Counted from the first letter of the stretch, positions 14,976-23,134 are shown. The stretch: 24,084 nt of DNA from an uncultured Bartonella sp. (GCA_943913205.1 CALTWN010000014.1:1-24084), one strand, 5' to 3'. Numbers and translations are program-made. Notes: a model not told the origin generated them from the sequence alone.

Positions 14976-15473
14976 ATGGGTTTACCCCGTTTATACAAAA
15001 ATGAATTTATACATCCTGTGGATATGGTAGAGAATATAGCTATAAATCGTGGCTGGTTGTTCGATAGGTCAACTTATAGCGAAATTGCTATTAATATTAG
15101 CACCGAAAATACTAATTATGAACTAACCTTTGTGTGGCTGGAAGAGCAAGAAATACTGCATGTTGTGTGTGCGTTTGATAATCATACTCCCTCAATAAGA
15201 CAGCCCGCGATGCAAAGTCTGTTGCTACAAATTAATAGTAGAATGATTATGGGACATTTCGATTATTGGTCAGATACTCACATAATCGTTTTTCGCCAAG
15301 CATTAACATTGGCAGGAAATGTTCGGCCCTCAGCCTCCCAAATAGATACTTTACTTAAAGCCGTAGAAATTTGTGAAAGTCACTACCAAGCTTTTCGACT
15401 AGTATCTATTGTTGGTTTAAGCGCCGAAGCCGCTTTAAAATGTTGTTTGTTTGAAACTAAAGGCAGTGCCTAA
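14976..15473 (+). CDS. YbjN domain-containing protein
   Basis: The 165-residue protein opens with the pattern HPVDMVENIAINRGWLFDRS and contains FVWLEEQEILHVVCAFD and INSRMIMGHFDYW, which place it in the YbjN family, a fold related to type III secretion chaperones. No enzymatic role is established for this branch. There is no signal peptide. It is 139 bases downstream of ubiK; that gap holds two small hairpins, a GATTC (GANTC) at 14923-14927, a near-palindrome TGCTTAGTTAAGCA at 14942-14955 and a possible -10 TACAAT at 14957-14962. In related genomes I recall proC next; here the convergent sensor kinase follows. Confidence 0.88.
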   Translation: MGLPRLYKNEFIHPVDMVENIAINRGWLFDRSTYSEIAINISTENTNYELTFVWLEEQEILHVVCAFDNHTPSIRQPAMQSLLLQINSRMIMGHFDYWSDTHIIVFRQALTLAGNVRPSASQIDTLLKAVEICESHYQAFRLVSIVGLSAEAALKCCLFETKGSA

Positions 15474-15541
15474 TTTTTTATATAGTAGTTTTAGCTCAGT
15501 AAAAATAAGAATTTAAGATTTGTTTTTACATGTAGCAAGAT

Positions 15542-16873
15542 TTACAAGGGTAAATATATAGCGGCTCTAAGCCCGCCAAGTGGGCTTTTGCTTAAGCTTA
15601 AATTACCCCCATGGCTACGTGCAACATCTAAGGCAATAGAAAGCCCTAAGCCGGTGCCGGCGCTGTCTTGTGTTCTAGCCTCGTTCAAACGGAAAAATGG
15701 TTTAAATACTTGGGTATACATATTGCTATCTATTCCAGGCCCGTTATCATCTATATAAATAATTAATCTATTTCCAACTCTCCGTGCTGTTAGCTCTATT
15801 TTGTTGGCATATTTAAAGGCATTTGTTGTTAAATTTGTAATAAGCCTGGTAAAATCGCGAGGTCGTACTGGTATCATAGGGTCGCAATTTATAAAGCTAT
15901 AAAACTCGCAATTATAAAGCATGGCATCTTTTTTTATTTTTGCGCATAATTCATGTAAGTTAAATAATATAATTTGTTCTTCGCCTTCACCGCGCACAAA
16001 AGCTAGATAAGCATCAATCATTTTAGTCATGTCTATAACATCTTGCTGTAGTTCGCTAATATCTATTTTATTATCTAAAAGTGAAAGTTCTAGTCTGAAT
16101 CGAGTTAAAATGGTTCTTAAATCGTGGCTAACTCCTGAGAGCATCATAGATTTTTGTTCCATTTGTCTTTCTACGCGTTGGCGCATGCGCAAAAAAGCGA
16201 TACCAGCTCGGCGTACTTCTTCTGCCCCCTTTGGGTAATATCCTCGCAAATGTTCACCGCGACCAAATTTTTCTGCCACTAAGGCCAATTGTTGAATGGG
16301 TCGTATTTGCAATCGTAAAAAATATGTAGCAATAACTAATAATACAAAAGATGTACCAGCCATCCACATTAAAAATATAAGGGTATTAGAAGTGTAAGTT
16401 TGCGCTCTGTTTGCAAAAACTCTTAAAATATTATTTTTTAACGCAACTCTTATTTCTATTAAATCTGAGTTGCCCACAGTATCTATCCAAAATGGTTTTT
16501 GTATTTTGCAACTTATTTTTTTATCTAAAAAATAGTCTAATGTAGAAAAAAAAGGCTTTGAACTTGCTATGGGTAAAGCTTCTTTAGGTAATAAATCTAT
16601 GTGTAGTTGCATCTTTTGTGAAGCTATATGCGCTATTTTTTCATAATTTGCAGTTCCGGGATAATTATCAATTATATCAATAATAGCTGCAATATCATTA
16701 GCTACAGCAGAAGATAGATGCTCGTTTATTGTTTGCCAATGGCGTTCTATAAATATATATGCAATAACCGATTGTAACACAATCATAGGTGTTATTATTA
16801 TAATAAGAGTACGGCTATATAGTTTTTTAGGTAAATATTTTGTTAATTTTCGTCGTAAAGCTATTAATTTCAT
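15542..16873 (-). CDS. EnvZ-like sensor histidine kinase
   Basis: A membrane sensor kinase of 443 residues. The first membrane segment is at about residues 22-44, a periplasmic sensor region of about 115 residues follows, and the second segment is at about 165-187. A HAMP domain (LRLQIRPIQQLALVAEKFGR) comes next, then the HisKA domain with phospho-accepting His250 in GVSHDLRT. The ATPase domain shows N box NAFKYANKIEL, G1 DDNGPGID and G2 GTGLGLSIALD. The H-box reads HDLRTIL, lacking the Pro usual after the Thr, though I recall this in related rhizobial kinases. It starts one base after the regulator stop, forming a two-gene operon. The signal sensed is unknown; envelope or osmotic stress is a guess from the EnvZ likeness. 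Confidence 0.93.
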   Translation of the reverse strand: MKLIALRRKLTKYLPKKLYSRTLIIIITPMIVLQSVIAYIFIERHWQTINEHLSSAVANDIAAIIDIIDNYPGTANYEKIAHIASQKMQLHIDLLPKEALPIASSKPFFSTLDYFLDKKISCKIQKPFWIDTVGNSDLIEIRVALKNNILRVFANRAQTYTSNTLIFLMWMAGTSFVLLVIATYFLRLQIRPIQQLALVAEKFGRGEHLRGYYPKGAEEVRRAGIAFLRMRQRVERQMEQKSMMLSGVSHDLRTILTRFRLELSLLDNKIDISELQQDVIDMTKMIDAYLAFVRGEGEEQIILFNLHELCAKIKKDAMLYNCEFYSFINCDPMIPVRPRDFTRLITNLTTNAFKYANKIELTARRVGNRLIIYIDDNGPGIDSNMYTQVFKPFFRLNEARTQDSAGTGLGLSIALDVARSHGGNLSLSKSPLGGLRAAIYLPL

Positions 16874-16874
16874 A

Positions 16875-17558
16875 TTAATTTGCGGTTAAACAATAACCGT
16901 TGCCGCGTATCGTTTTTAGCCATATAGGATTGCTAGCATCATCTTCTAATTTCTTTCGTAATCTAGTTATCTGTACATCTATAGTTCGTGCATTTACCAT
17001 GCCATCGATTTCGGAAAGCTCATCTCGTGTTACTATTTTATTTTTTTTAGCATAAAAAAGCTGTATTAAAGCCACTTCTTTTCGTGTAAGCGCTATAACT
17101 TTACCATTTTTAGATAAAAAACGTTTTGTTGGATGCATAGTAAACGGACCAAAATGTAAAACTTTAAATTTTTCAGTCTCATTATTTGATTGGCGCCGTA
17201 AAATAGCATTAACGCGTAAAAGTAATTCTTGCGGGTCAAAAGGCTTAGGTAAATAATCATCAACTCCAGCCTGTAGACCCTTAATGCGGTCTATAGTTTC
17301 AGACAAAGCTGTAAGCATTAATATAGGTATATTATATTGGTTGCGTATTTTTTTAGTAAGCTCGATTCCGTTTAGCCCTGGCATCATAACGTCTAAAATT
17401 AACAGGTCAAATTTATTGTTTTTAATTTGCTCCAAAGCAGTTTCGCTATCTATAGCTTCAAATATCGTAAAGTCATATTTTCTTAAATATTTTGATAATA
17501 ATTGCCTAATTCTTGTGTCATCATCAACTACCAATATGCTATATTGCGTGTTTTCCAT
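16875..17558 (-). CDS. OmpR-like response regulator
   Basis: A 227-residue OmpR/PhoB-family regulator and cognate partner of the kinase downstream. The receiver domain (about residues 6-120) has acidic D12-D14, phospho-acceptor D56 in LLILDVMMPGLNG, a Thr in MLTALSE and the switch Lys in LPKPFDPQELLLR. The winged-helix domain (about 130-225) has LTRKEVALIQLF, the recognition segment RTIDVQITRLRKKLEDD and the wing IRGNGYCL. It is the first gene of the pair. It diverges from the metallo-hydrolase gene, with 74 bases between the two starts. Targets are unknown. Confidence 0.94.
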   Translation of the reverse strand: MENTQYSILVVDDDTRIRQLLSKYLRKYDFTIFEAIDSETALEQIKNNKFDLLILDVMMPGLNGIELTKKIRNQYNIPILMLTALSETIDRIKGLQAGVDDYLPKPFDPQELLLRVNAILRRQSNNETEKFKVLHFGPFTMHPTKRFLSKNGKVIALTRKEVALIQLFYAKKNKIVTRDELSEIDGMVNARTIDVQITRLRKKLEDDASNPIWLKTIRGNGYCLTAN

Positions 17559-17632
17559 ATCTAACCTCTTGTGTTTATGTTACAACAATTATATCATATT
17601 TAAGAGGATATTATATTTAAGGAAAGCCAACT

Positions 17633-18337
17633 ATGCAATATCATGTTAGTGAAATTACTCCAGATTATGCTTGTTGTACTATAGAGGTTTCGCCTTTTGA
17701 ACAAAATTGCAGAGTTATATGGAATAAGTTAAGTAAGATAGGTGTTCTTATAGATCCAGGAACAGATTTAACCCATATTTTTGAGAAAATACAGCAGCAT
17801 AATATTAAAATAAAAGAGATATGGATAACACATGGTCATATAGACCACGCGGGTGAAGCGCTGGATGCGGCAGAAAAATTAAATGTTAAAATAATAGGTC
17901 CGCATATAAAAGATAAAGAATTATTGGAAAATATGCGCGAACATGTTGAAAATATGAAAGATAAATTTCCTATTTATCAATATTTTATTAATACTAAAAA
18001 TTGCACTCCTTCAAAATGGCTTGAAGAAGGTGATAAATTAGAGATAGATGGTTTAGAATTTACAGTTTTATATTGCCCTGGCCACTCTCCTGGTCACGTA
18101 GCCTATCATAGTGAAAAAGCTAAATGTTTAATTAGCGGTGATGTTCTTTTTTATGAATCAGTAGGACGTACAGATTTATACGGTTCTTGTCAAAATACAT
18201 TAAAACGTACAATATTAGAAAAAATACTACCTCTATCAGATGATACATTAGTATTATCAGGTCACGGACAAGATTTTACTTTAGGTGAGGTCCGCAATAG
18301 AAATGCATTTTTGGTAAAATGGGCTAGGGGGAAGTAA
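17633..18337 (+). CDS. Metallo-beta-lactamase-fold hydrolase, glyoxalase II-like (YcbL type)
   Basis: A 234-residue single-domain MBL-fold enzyme. Metal-binding motif THGHIDHAG is at residues 66-74, GHSPGHV supplies the next His, ISGDVLF the bridging Asp, and SGHG the last His. The overall size and GRTDLYG segment fit the YcbL/GloB-like group, which hydrolyses thioesters such as lactoylglutathione. The substrate here is not established, and a persulfide dioxygenase-like role is less likely but not excluded. GGAAAG lies before the ATG. The last 14 bases overlap the 3' end of convergent uvrB. Confidence 0.88.
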   Translation: MQYHVSEITPDYACCTIEVSPFEQNCRVIWNKLSKIGVLIDPGTDLTHIFEKIQQHNIKIKEIWITHGHIDHAGEALDAAEKLNVKIIGPHIKDKELLENMREHVENMKDKFPIYQYFINTKNCTPSKWLEEGDKLEIDGLEFTVLYCPGHSPGHVAYHSEKAKCLISGDVLFYESVGRTDLYGSCQNTLKRTILEKILPLSDDTLVLSGHGQDFTLGEVRNRNAFLVKWARGK

Positions 18338-20432
18338 GCCCTTCTAGTATTTTAATTTGGTCACGTAAAAAGGCGGCTTTTTCAAAATCTAGCTCTTCAG
18401 CTGCTTGGTGCATTTCTTTAGTTAAGGTAGCTATATTTTTACTAGGTATTTTTTCCGCTTCCTCTATCTTTTTATAATTTGTGCTCTCATCAATAATTCT
18501 ACTTACGGATTTCGGTGTGATATTGTATTGCTTGTTATAATCTAATTGTTTTTGGCGCCTTCTTGCTGTTTCATTCATAGCTCTTTGCATTGAACCGGTT
18601 ATATGGTCGCCATAAACTATAACATATCCATCTTTGTTACGTGCAGCTCTACCTATTGTTTGTATAAGCGAGCGATCAGAACGTAAAAAACCCTCTTTGT
18701 CAGCGTCTAATATTGCCATTAAGCCGCATTCGGGTATATCAAGTCCCTCACGTAATAAGTTAATTCCTATCAGAACATCGAAAACGCCTAAGCGTAAATC
18801 TTTTATAATCTCAATACGTTCTAAAGTTTCTATGTCTGAATGCATGTAACGCACTTTAATATTGTTGCTATATAAATATTCGGTTAAATCTTCTGCCATT
18901 CGTTTGGTTAATACGGTTACCATGGTGCGGTAATTTTTTGCTGTTGTCTTACGAATCTCGTGCATTAAATCATCAACTTGTGTTTTTGCAGGACGTACTT
19001 CTACAATAGGGTCTACCAAACCTGTTGGTCGAATAACTTGTTCTGCTACAATACCACCCGATTGCTCTAATTCCCATTCTTTTGGCGTAGCTGATACTGC
19101 TATTGTTTGTGGGCGCATAACGTCCCACTCCTCAAAACGTAAAGGCCGGTTATCTAGGCAAGAAGGTAGCCTAAAACCATATTCAGCTAAAGTTGCCTTA
19201 CGTCGAAAATCACCTTTATACATAGCGCCAATTTGGGGTATAGTTACATGACTTTCATCAACAAATAAAATTGCATTTTCAGGTAAATATTCAAATAAAG
19301 TAGGAGGAGGCTCGCCAGGTGCCCTTCCTGTAAGGTAACGTGAATAATTTTCAATACCAGGGCAAGAGCCGGTAGTTTCCATCATTTCTATATCAAATAT
19401 AGTTCGTTGTTCCAACCTTTGTGCCTCTAATAATCTATTTGAATTATATAATTCTTCTAACCTATTTTTTAATTCAGTTTTTATAGATTTAATGGCTTGG
19501 TTAAGTGTTGGTCGAGGGGTTACATAATGTGAATTTGCATAAATTTTTAAAGTTTTAAGATCAACTGTTTTTTCTCCTGTTAAAGGATCAAACTCGTAAA
19601 TATTATCAATTTCATCTCCAAATAAAGAAATACGCCACGCTCTACTTTCTAAGTGAGCTGGAAATAAATCTATAGTATCGCCCCGCACGCGAAAGCTGCC
19701 ACGAATAAAGTTAAGGTCTTGCCTCTTATATTGTTGTGAAATTAAATTTTTTATTAAGCTACGTTGATCAATAATATCACCAATATTAAGTTCAAAACTC
19801 ATAGAGCTATAGGTTTCAACTGAACCTATACCGTAAATACAAGAAACTGAAGAAACAATAATTACATCATCTCGTTCCAATAAGGCACGGGTTGCCGAGT
19901 GGCGCATTCTATCTATCTGTTCATTTACCATAGATTCTTTTTCAATGTAGGTATCTGAACGCGGAACGTAAGCTTCTGGCTGGTAGTAATCGTAATATGA
20001 AACAAAATATTCAACAGAATTATCAGGAAAAAAGCTCTTAAATTCACTATAAAGCTGTGCTGCCAATATTTTATTTGGTGCTAGAATAAGCGCAGGCCTT
20101 TGCATATTTTCAATTATATGCGCCATCGTAAAGGTTTTGCCGGAACCCGTTACCCCTAAAAGTACTTGGGTTTTATTATTATTTCGTATACCATTTACGA
20201 GTTGAGCAATAGCTTGCGGTTGGTCACCGCTAGGCCTAAAAGAAGTTTTAAGCTTTATAGGGACAGAATTTGCTGTTTTTTCTGGGCGCTTTGGTCTATG
20301 AGGTTTCCATAACTTGCCGTTTTTAAAAAGTGGATTGCCAGAATCTATTAAAGCAGTTAAAGCTGCAACAGTTGGTGTTACAATAGTATCACTACTTTGC
20401 AGCTTTTTATTATTATCTTTATTCTTTAGCAT
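18324..20432 (-). CDS. uvrB: Excinuclease ABC subunit B
   Basis: UvrB is the helicase-like damage-verification subunit of nucleotide excision repair, working with UvrA and UvrC. The protein is about 702 residues: an N-terminal extension of about 60 residues beyond the E. coli form, then FRPSGDQPQAI, Walker A GVTGSGKT, the damage-probing beta-hairpin YYDYYQPEAYVP, DESHVT (Walker B), the GINLLREGLDIPE and QTIGRAARN helicase motifs, and a C-terminal UVR domain (AAEELDFEKAAFLRDQIK) that contacts UvrC. The ATG at 20432 is preferred over an in-frame GTG at 20441; neither has a strong ribosome site. It lies 59 bases downstream of the SH3-protein gene on the same strand and overlaps the convergent hydrolase gene by 14 bases. 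Confidence 0.96.
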   Translation of the reverse strand: MLKNKDNNKKLQSSDTIVTPTVAALTALIDSGNPLFKNGKLWKPHRPKRPEKTANSVPIKLKTSFRPSGDQPQAIAQLVNGIRNNNKTQVLLGVTGSGKTFTMAHIIENMQRPALILAPNKILAAQLYSEFKSFFPDNSVEYFVSYYDYYQPEAYVPRSDTYIEKESMVNEQIDRMRHSATRALLERDDVIIVSSVSCIYGIGSVETYSSMSFELNIGDIIDQRSLIKNLISQQYKRQDLNFIRGSFRVRGDTIDLFPAHLESRAWRISLFGDEIDNIYEFDPLTGEKTVDLKTLKIYANSHYVTPRPTLNQAIKSIKTELKNRLEELYNSNRLLEAQRLEQRTIFDIEMMETTGSCPGIENYSRYLTGRAPGEPPPTLFEYLPENAILFVDESHVTIPQIGAMYKGDFRRKATLAEYGFRLPSCLDNRPLRFEEWDVMRPQTIAVSATPKEWELEQSGGIVAEQVIRPTGLVDPIVEVRPAKTQVDDLMHEIRKTTAKNYRTMVTVLTKRMAEDLTEYLYSNNIKVRYMHSDIETLERIEIIKDLRLGVFDVLIGINLLREGLDIPECGLMAILDADKEGFLRSDRSLIQTIGRAARNKDGYVIVYGDHITGSMQRAMNETARRRQKQLDYNKQYNITPKSVSRIIDESTNYKKIEEAEKIPSKNIATLTKEMHQAAEELDFEKAAFLRDQIKILEGLTSP

Positions 20433-20491
20433 TTTAAACACATAAAGTATTAGTCATATTAAACTATGTCAAGATCACTCCATGCAAAACA

Positions 20492-20968
20492 CTAAGGATA
20501 AATGGGGTCGGTTTTTGGTGAGTAACCTAAAGGGCGAATAGGAACCGGTTCTGGAACAGGCTTTGTATAATGCGGCTCATGAGGGGGCCTATGATGTCTT
20601 CTCTCATCCCGGTAATAATAATAATGATGATGGTGTCGATGTCCACCAAAGAAAAAATCTGGCCAAATAGATTCATGCTCATGAATTTCTATAACAGCTG
20701 GCTGCTCATTAAATTGTAAAAAATTAATGTTTGTCCACCCGGTCCAGGGTCCATATTTAATGTCACACCAATATTTATAACATTTTTTCACTTTTACATC
20801 CGTTCCTTCAGGCACCACTTTTATTGGTGGATAGTGAATGCTAGGGCCTGTACGCATATTAACATAATGTGTTGTAGTAGCATATTCGGCGTTAGCTACA
20901 CCAATATAATATAAACTACCCAACGCTACGGCTATCAACTTTAGCGATTGTGTATTTAACTTTTTCAT
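20492..20968 (-). CDS. Secreted bacterial SH3 protein with His/Tyr/Pro-rich tail
   Basis: A 158-residue exported protein. The signal peptide is clear, with cleavage expected after A-N-A at residue 27. Residues about 29-90 form a bacterial SH3 domain (YVNMRTGPSIHYPPIKVVPE, then GTDVKVKKC, then GWTNINFLQF) with two cysteines at 63 and 68. Such domains usually bind peptidoglycan peptides or act in envelope scaffolding. The tail is unusual: His at 110, 112-115, 125, 126, 130 and 133, four consecutive Tyr at 116-119, then Pro-rich PVPEPVPIRP. A likely -10 TATAAT lies at 21021-21016, about 48 bases upstream. Metal binding by the tail is an inference. It may be co-transcribed with uvrB. Confidence 0.88.
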   Translation of the reverse strand: MKKLNTQSLKLIAVALGSLYYIGVANAEYATTTHYVNMRTGPSIHYPPIKVVPEGTDVKVKKCYKYWCDIKYGPWTGWTNINFLQFNEQPAVIEIHEHESIWPDFFFGGHRHHHHYYYYRDERRHHRPPHEPHYTKPVPEPVPIRPLGYSPKTDPIYP

Positions 20969-21045
20969 AAATAAATTACTCCATACTTTTTCTAAAAAGT
21001 GATATTGCTCAATGAATTATATGCTATTAAAGTTCCGTTTCATAT

Positions 21046-21071
21046 AAAAAAAAGCCGCACATAGTGCGGCT
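21046..21071 (-). terminator. Intrinsic terminator downstream of the LysR gene and short-transcript locus
   Basis: On the minus strand AGCCGCAC (21071-21064) pairs perfectly with GTGCGGCT (21060-21053) around a three-base TAT loop and runs straight into seven more T residues (21052-21046). The GC-rich stem and uninterrupted T-run make a textbook terminator. It would end the trxB-lysR transcript and any shorter RNA starting within the 132-base spacer. Confidence 0.93.
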
Positions 21072-21135
21072 AAAGGAGATATACGTTATTAGAGGACCAC
21101 TTAAGAATATATAAGAGAAACTTAAGTATAATCAT
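21070..21135 (-). CDS. Possible 21-residue hydrophobic small protein
   Basis: An ATG at 21135 has GAGG seven bases upstream and a TATAAT box about 36 bases upstream. The frame encodes 21 residues beginning MIILKFLLYILKW and ending VYLL, hydrophobic at the N-terminal half. Its TAG stop runs directly into the terminator hairpin. This compact promoter, ribosome site, frame and terminator layout is what a small gene should look like. However, a frame this short is expected often by chance, and the same sequence looks like a regulatory RNA. I do not recognise the peptide. It could be a dual-function RNA. Confidence 0.25.
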   Translation of the reverse strand: MIILKFLLYILKWSSNNVYLL

Positions 21136-21202
21136 ATAATAACCTCATAAATATAACATAACAATACTATATTATACAAGATAGTTATGCAAAAAAACAT
21201 AG

Positions 21203-22102
21203 CTAGGATATGTTGTTCTTCTCTTTTGCTTTCGCAAAAATAAAATCGCTAAAAACTCTAACACGAGCAGAATTTTTTAAAGATTCGTGGTAACAAAAAT
21301 ATGTAGGAAAGCATGGAATATTTGTTTTATCAGGCAGTATAGCTACTAGGTCATCGCTATCATCAACTAGGTAATCAGGTAAAACAGCTACTCCAAGTCC
21401 TTTTTTTACAGCGGTTTTAATAGCCCATATATTATTGACTTTTAACCTTGGAGCGATTTCTTTAAAATTATTTTCTAGCCAGTTTAAATTTTTAATAATA
21501 GCTGGAACTTTTTCGCCATATGAAATTATAGAATGATTTTTTAAATTTTCTAGGCTATCAGGTATTCCAGATTGTTTAATATAATTTACCGAAGCATAAA
21601 TATGTAGCTTTATGTCAAAAAGCCATCTATGAATAATATCAGGCTGGTATGGTTTATATAATCTTATAGCGGCATCGGCTTCGCGTCTAGCTAAATCTAT
21701 TTCAGTATCGTCTAGTAATAAATCTAAATTAATATCTGTATATAATTTTTGAAAATCTGCAAGATGATTTATAATCCAATGTGTACCAAAACCGACCGGA
21801 GCAGTAATTCGTAAACCTCCTTTTGGTTGGTTTTTGATATCAAATAAAATTTGTTGCACATCTTGTAATTGTACAATTATATTATGTGCCATTTTATACA
21901 AGGCTTCACCTTGTTCAGTTAAAATTAACCCCCTAGCATGACGGGTAAATAATTGCAGTTTTAAATTATATTCTAAAGAACTTATTTGTCGCGAAATAGC
22001 AGATTGTGTAATTTTTAAATGATATGCAGCTTTGGTAAACGAGCCAGCTTCTGCACATGCATGAAAAACTCGTAATTTATCCCAATCTAGTGGATATGCC
22101 AT
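21203..22102 (-). CDS. LysR-family regulator, LsrB/VtlR type
   Basis: A 299-residue LysR transcription factor. The winged-helix N-terminus opens DWDKLRVFHACAEAGSFTKA with helix-turn-helix segment ITQSAISRQISSLE and LFTRHARGLILTEQG; these are close to LsrB of Sinorhizobium and VtlR of Brucella and Agrobacterium as I recall them. The effector domain follows from about residue 90 (GGLRITAPVGFGTHWI, READAAIRLYKPYQPDIIHR, KKGLGVAVLPDYLV). It starts nine bases after trxB and its ribosome site overlaps the trxB stop, so the two form an operon. LsrB affects redox and lipopolysaccharide genes, and VtlR controls small RNA AbcR2 and small-protein genes. Here a candidate small RNA lies directly downstream. 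Confidence 0.92.
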   Translation of the reverse strand: MAYPLDWDKLRVFHACAEAGSFTKAAYHLKITQSAISRQISSLEYNLKLQLFTRHARGLILTEQGEALYKMAHNIIVQLQDVQQILFDIKNQPKGGLRITAPVGFGTHWIINHLADFQKLYTDINLDLLLDDTEIDLARREADAAIRLYKPYQPDIIHRWLFDIKLHIYASVNYIKQSGIPDSLENLKNHSIISYGEKVPAIIKNLNWLENNFKEIAPRLKVNNIWAIKTAVKKGLGVAVLPDYLVDDSDDLVAILPDKTNIPCFPTYFCYHESLKNSARVRVFSDFIFAKAKEKNNIS

Positions 22103-22111
22103 ATTTTAGTC

Positions 22112-23068
22112 CTATTTAATTTTATTATTATGTAAAAAATCATTGGCTTCTATTGCAGCCATACATCCTTTGCCTGCAGCTGTTATTGCTTGTTTAAATT
22201 TTGCGTCTGCTACATCACCTGCTGCAAAAACCCCAGGAATATTAGTAACAGTAGAATCAGGCTCTGTTTTTATGTAATTATTATTAAACATATTTAACTG
22301 CCCTGTAAAAAGCTCTGTTTGGGGTTTATGTCCTATAGCAATAAAAATACCATCAGTTTTAATAATTTTCTCGCTATTTGTATTTATATTTTTTAATTTT
22401 ATACCTGTAACGATATCTTTATTCAATTCATTTTTTGTTCCTAATATTTCTTCAACTACACAAGAAAAAATTATGTCAATATTATTTTTTGTTTTGATAC
22501 GTTGTTGCATAATCGCTTCAGCAGTTAAATAAGCCCTTCTATGAATAATGGTAACTTTACTAACTAAATTTGAAAGATATAAAGCTTCTTCAACAGCTGT
22601 ATTACCGCCCCCCACAACTACAACTTCTTTATTTCTATATAAAAAACCATCGCAAGTAGCACAAGCAGAAACACCGCCCATACGATATTTTTCTTCGCTT
22701 GCAAGCCCCAGCCATTTTGCTTTTGAACCTGTTGCTATTATAAGAGCATCGCAGCTATAGGTATCACCAACTTCATTGTTAAGTAAAAATGGTCTTCGCG
22801 ATAAATCTACTTTTGTTATGGTTTCAGGTACTATTATCGCCCCGTTTTTTTTTGCTTGTTCAAGCAATTGTTGTATAAGGGTTGTACCGTTTATAGTTTC
22901 AACAAAACCAGGATAGTTTTCTACTTCTGCTGTGAGGGTAAGCTGTCCGCCATAGTAAGGTCCTGTAAAAAGCAAAGTTTGGTGCATTGCTCTTGAGCAA
23001 TATATAGCTGCGGTAGAGCCAGCTGGACCAGAGCCCAGAATTATAATTTCTGTATGTTTTAAAGCCAT
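22112..23068 (-). CDS. trxB: Thioredoxin reductase (NADPH)
   Basis: TrxB is a cytoplasmic flavoenzyme that reduces thioredoxin with NADPH. The FAD-binding GSGPAGSTAAIYCSRA is at the N-terminus, GGQLTLTAEVENYPGF follows, the redox-active CATC is at residues 136-139, the NADPH-binding GGGNTAVEEALYL and HRR follow, and the second FAD motif GVFAAGDVAD with the QAITAAGKGCMAAIEA tail ends the protein. The 318-residue length is standard for the low-molecular-weight class. GAGGG precedes the ATG. It leads the trxB-lysR operon and diverges from trkH across a spacer with a 12-bp inverted repeat. Confidence 0.97.
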   Translation of the reverse strand: MALKHTEIIILGSGPAGSTAAIYCSRAMHQTLLFTGPYYGGQLTLTAEVENYPGFVETINGTTLIQQLLEQAKKNGAIIVPETITKVDLSRRPFLLNNEVGDTYSCDALIIATGSKAKWLGLASEEKYRMGGVSACATCDGFLYRNKEVVVVGGGNTAVEEALYLSNLVSKVTIIHRRAYLTAEAIMQQRIKTKNNIDIIFSCVVEEILGTKNELNKDIVTGIKLKNINTNSEKIIKTDGIFIAIGHKPQTELFTGQLNMFNNNYIKTEPDSTVTNIPGVFAAGDVADAKFKQAITAAGKGCMAAIEANDFLHNNKIK

Positions 23069-23104
23069 TCTACCCTCAATGTTACTAGCTTTTTATAATT
23101 AAAA

Positions 23105-23134
23105 ACTAATTATATTTATTGTAATATAATTAGT
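23105..23134. repeat. 12-bp perfect inverted repeat between trxB and trkH
   Basis: ACTAATTATATT (23105-23116) and AATATAATTAGT (23123-23134) are perfect reverse complements with a six-base centre. The decamer AAAACTAATT at 23102-23111 recurs at 23142-23151, a 40-base offset. The arms are almost pure A/T, which raises the odds of chance. The site overlaps where both divergent promoters must lie (a TATAAT for trkH is at 23134-23139), so it is a candidate operator, possibly for the LysR regulator encoded after trxB. Confidence 0.6.

Larger units (their letters stand above)
21046..21164 (-). ncRNA. Candidate AbcR-like small RNA
   Basis: A -10 box TATAAT lies on the minus strand at 21176-21171; its -35 region is weak. 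Transcription from about 21164 to the strong terminator at 21046 would give about 118 bases. The RNA would hold a 7-bp hairpin ACUUAAG/CUUAAGU (21127-21121 with 21105-21099) with UUUCUCUU in its loop, then GUCCUCU (21097-21091), then UCUCCUUU (21079-21072), which is complementary to Shine-Dalgarno sequence. Size, architecture and unpaired anti-SD motifs resemble the AbcR (alpha-r15) small RNAs, which in Brucella are controlled by VtlR, the LysR type encoded just upstream here. Alternatives are a plain 3' untranslated tail of lysR, or the 21-codon gene in the same stretch. No search or folding was run. Confidence 0.4.
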
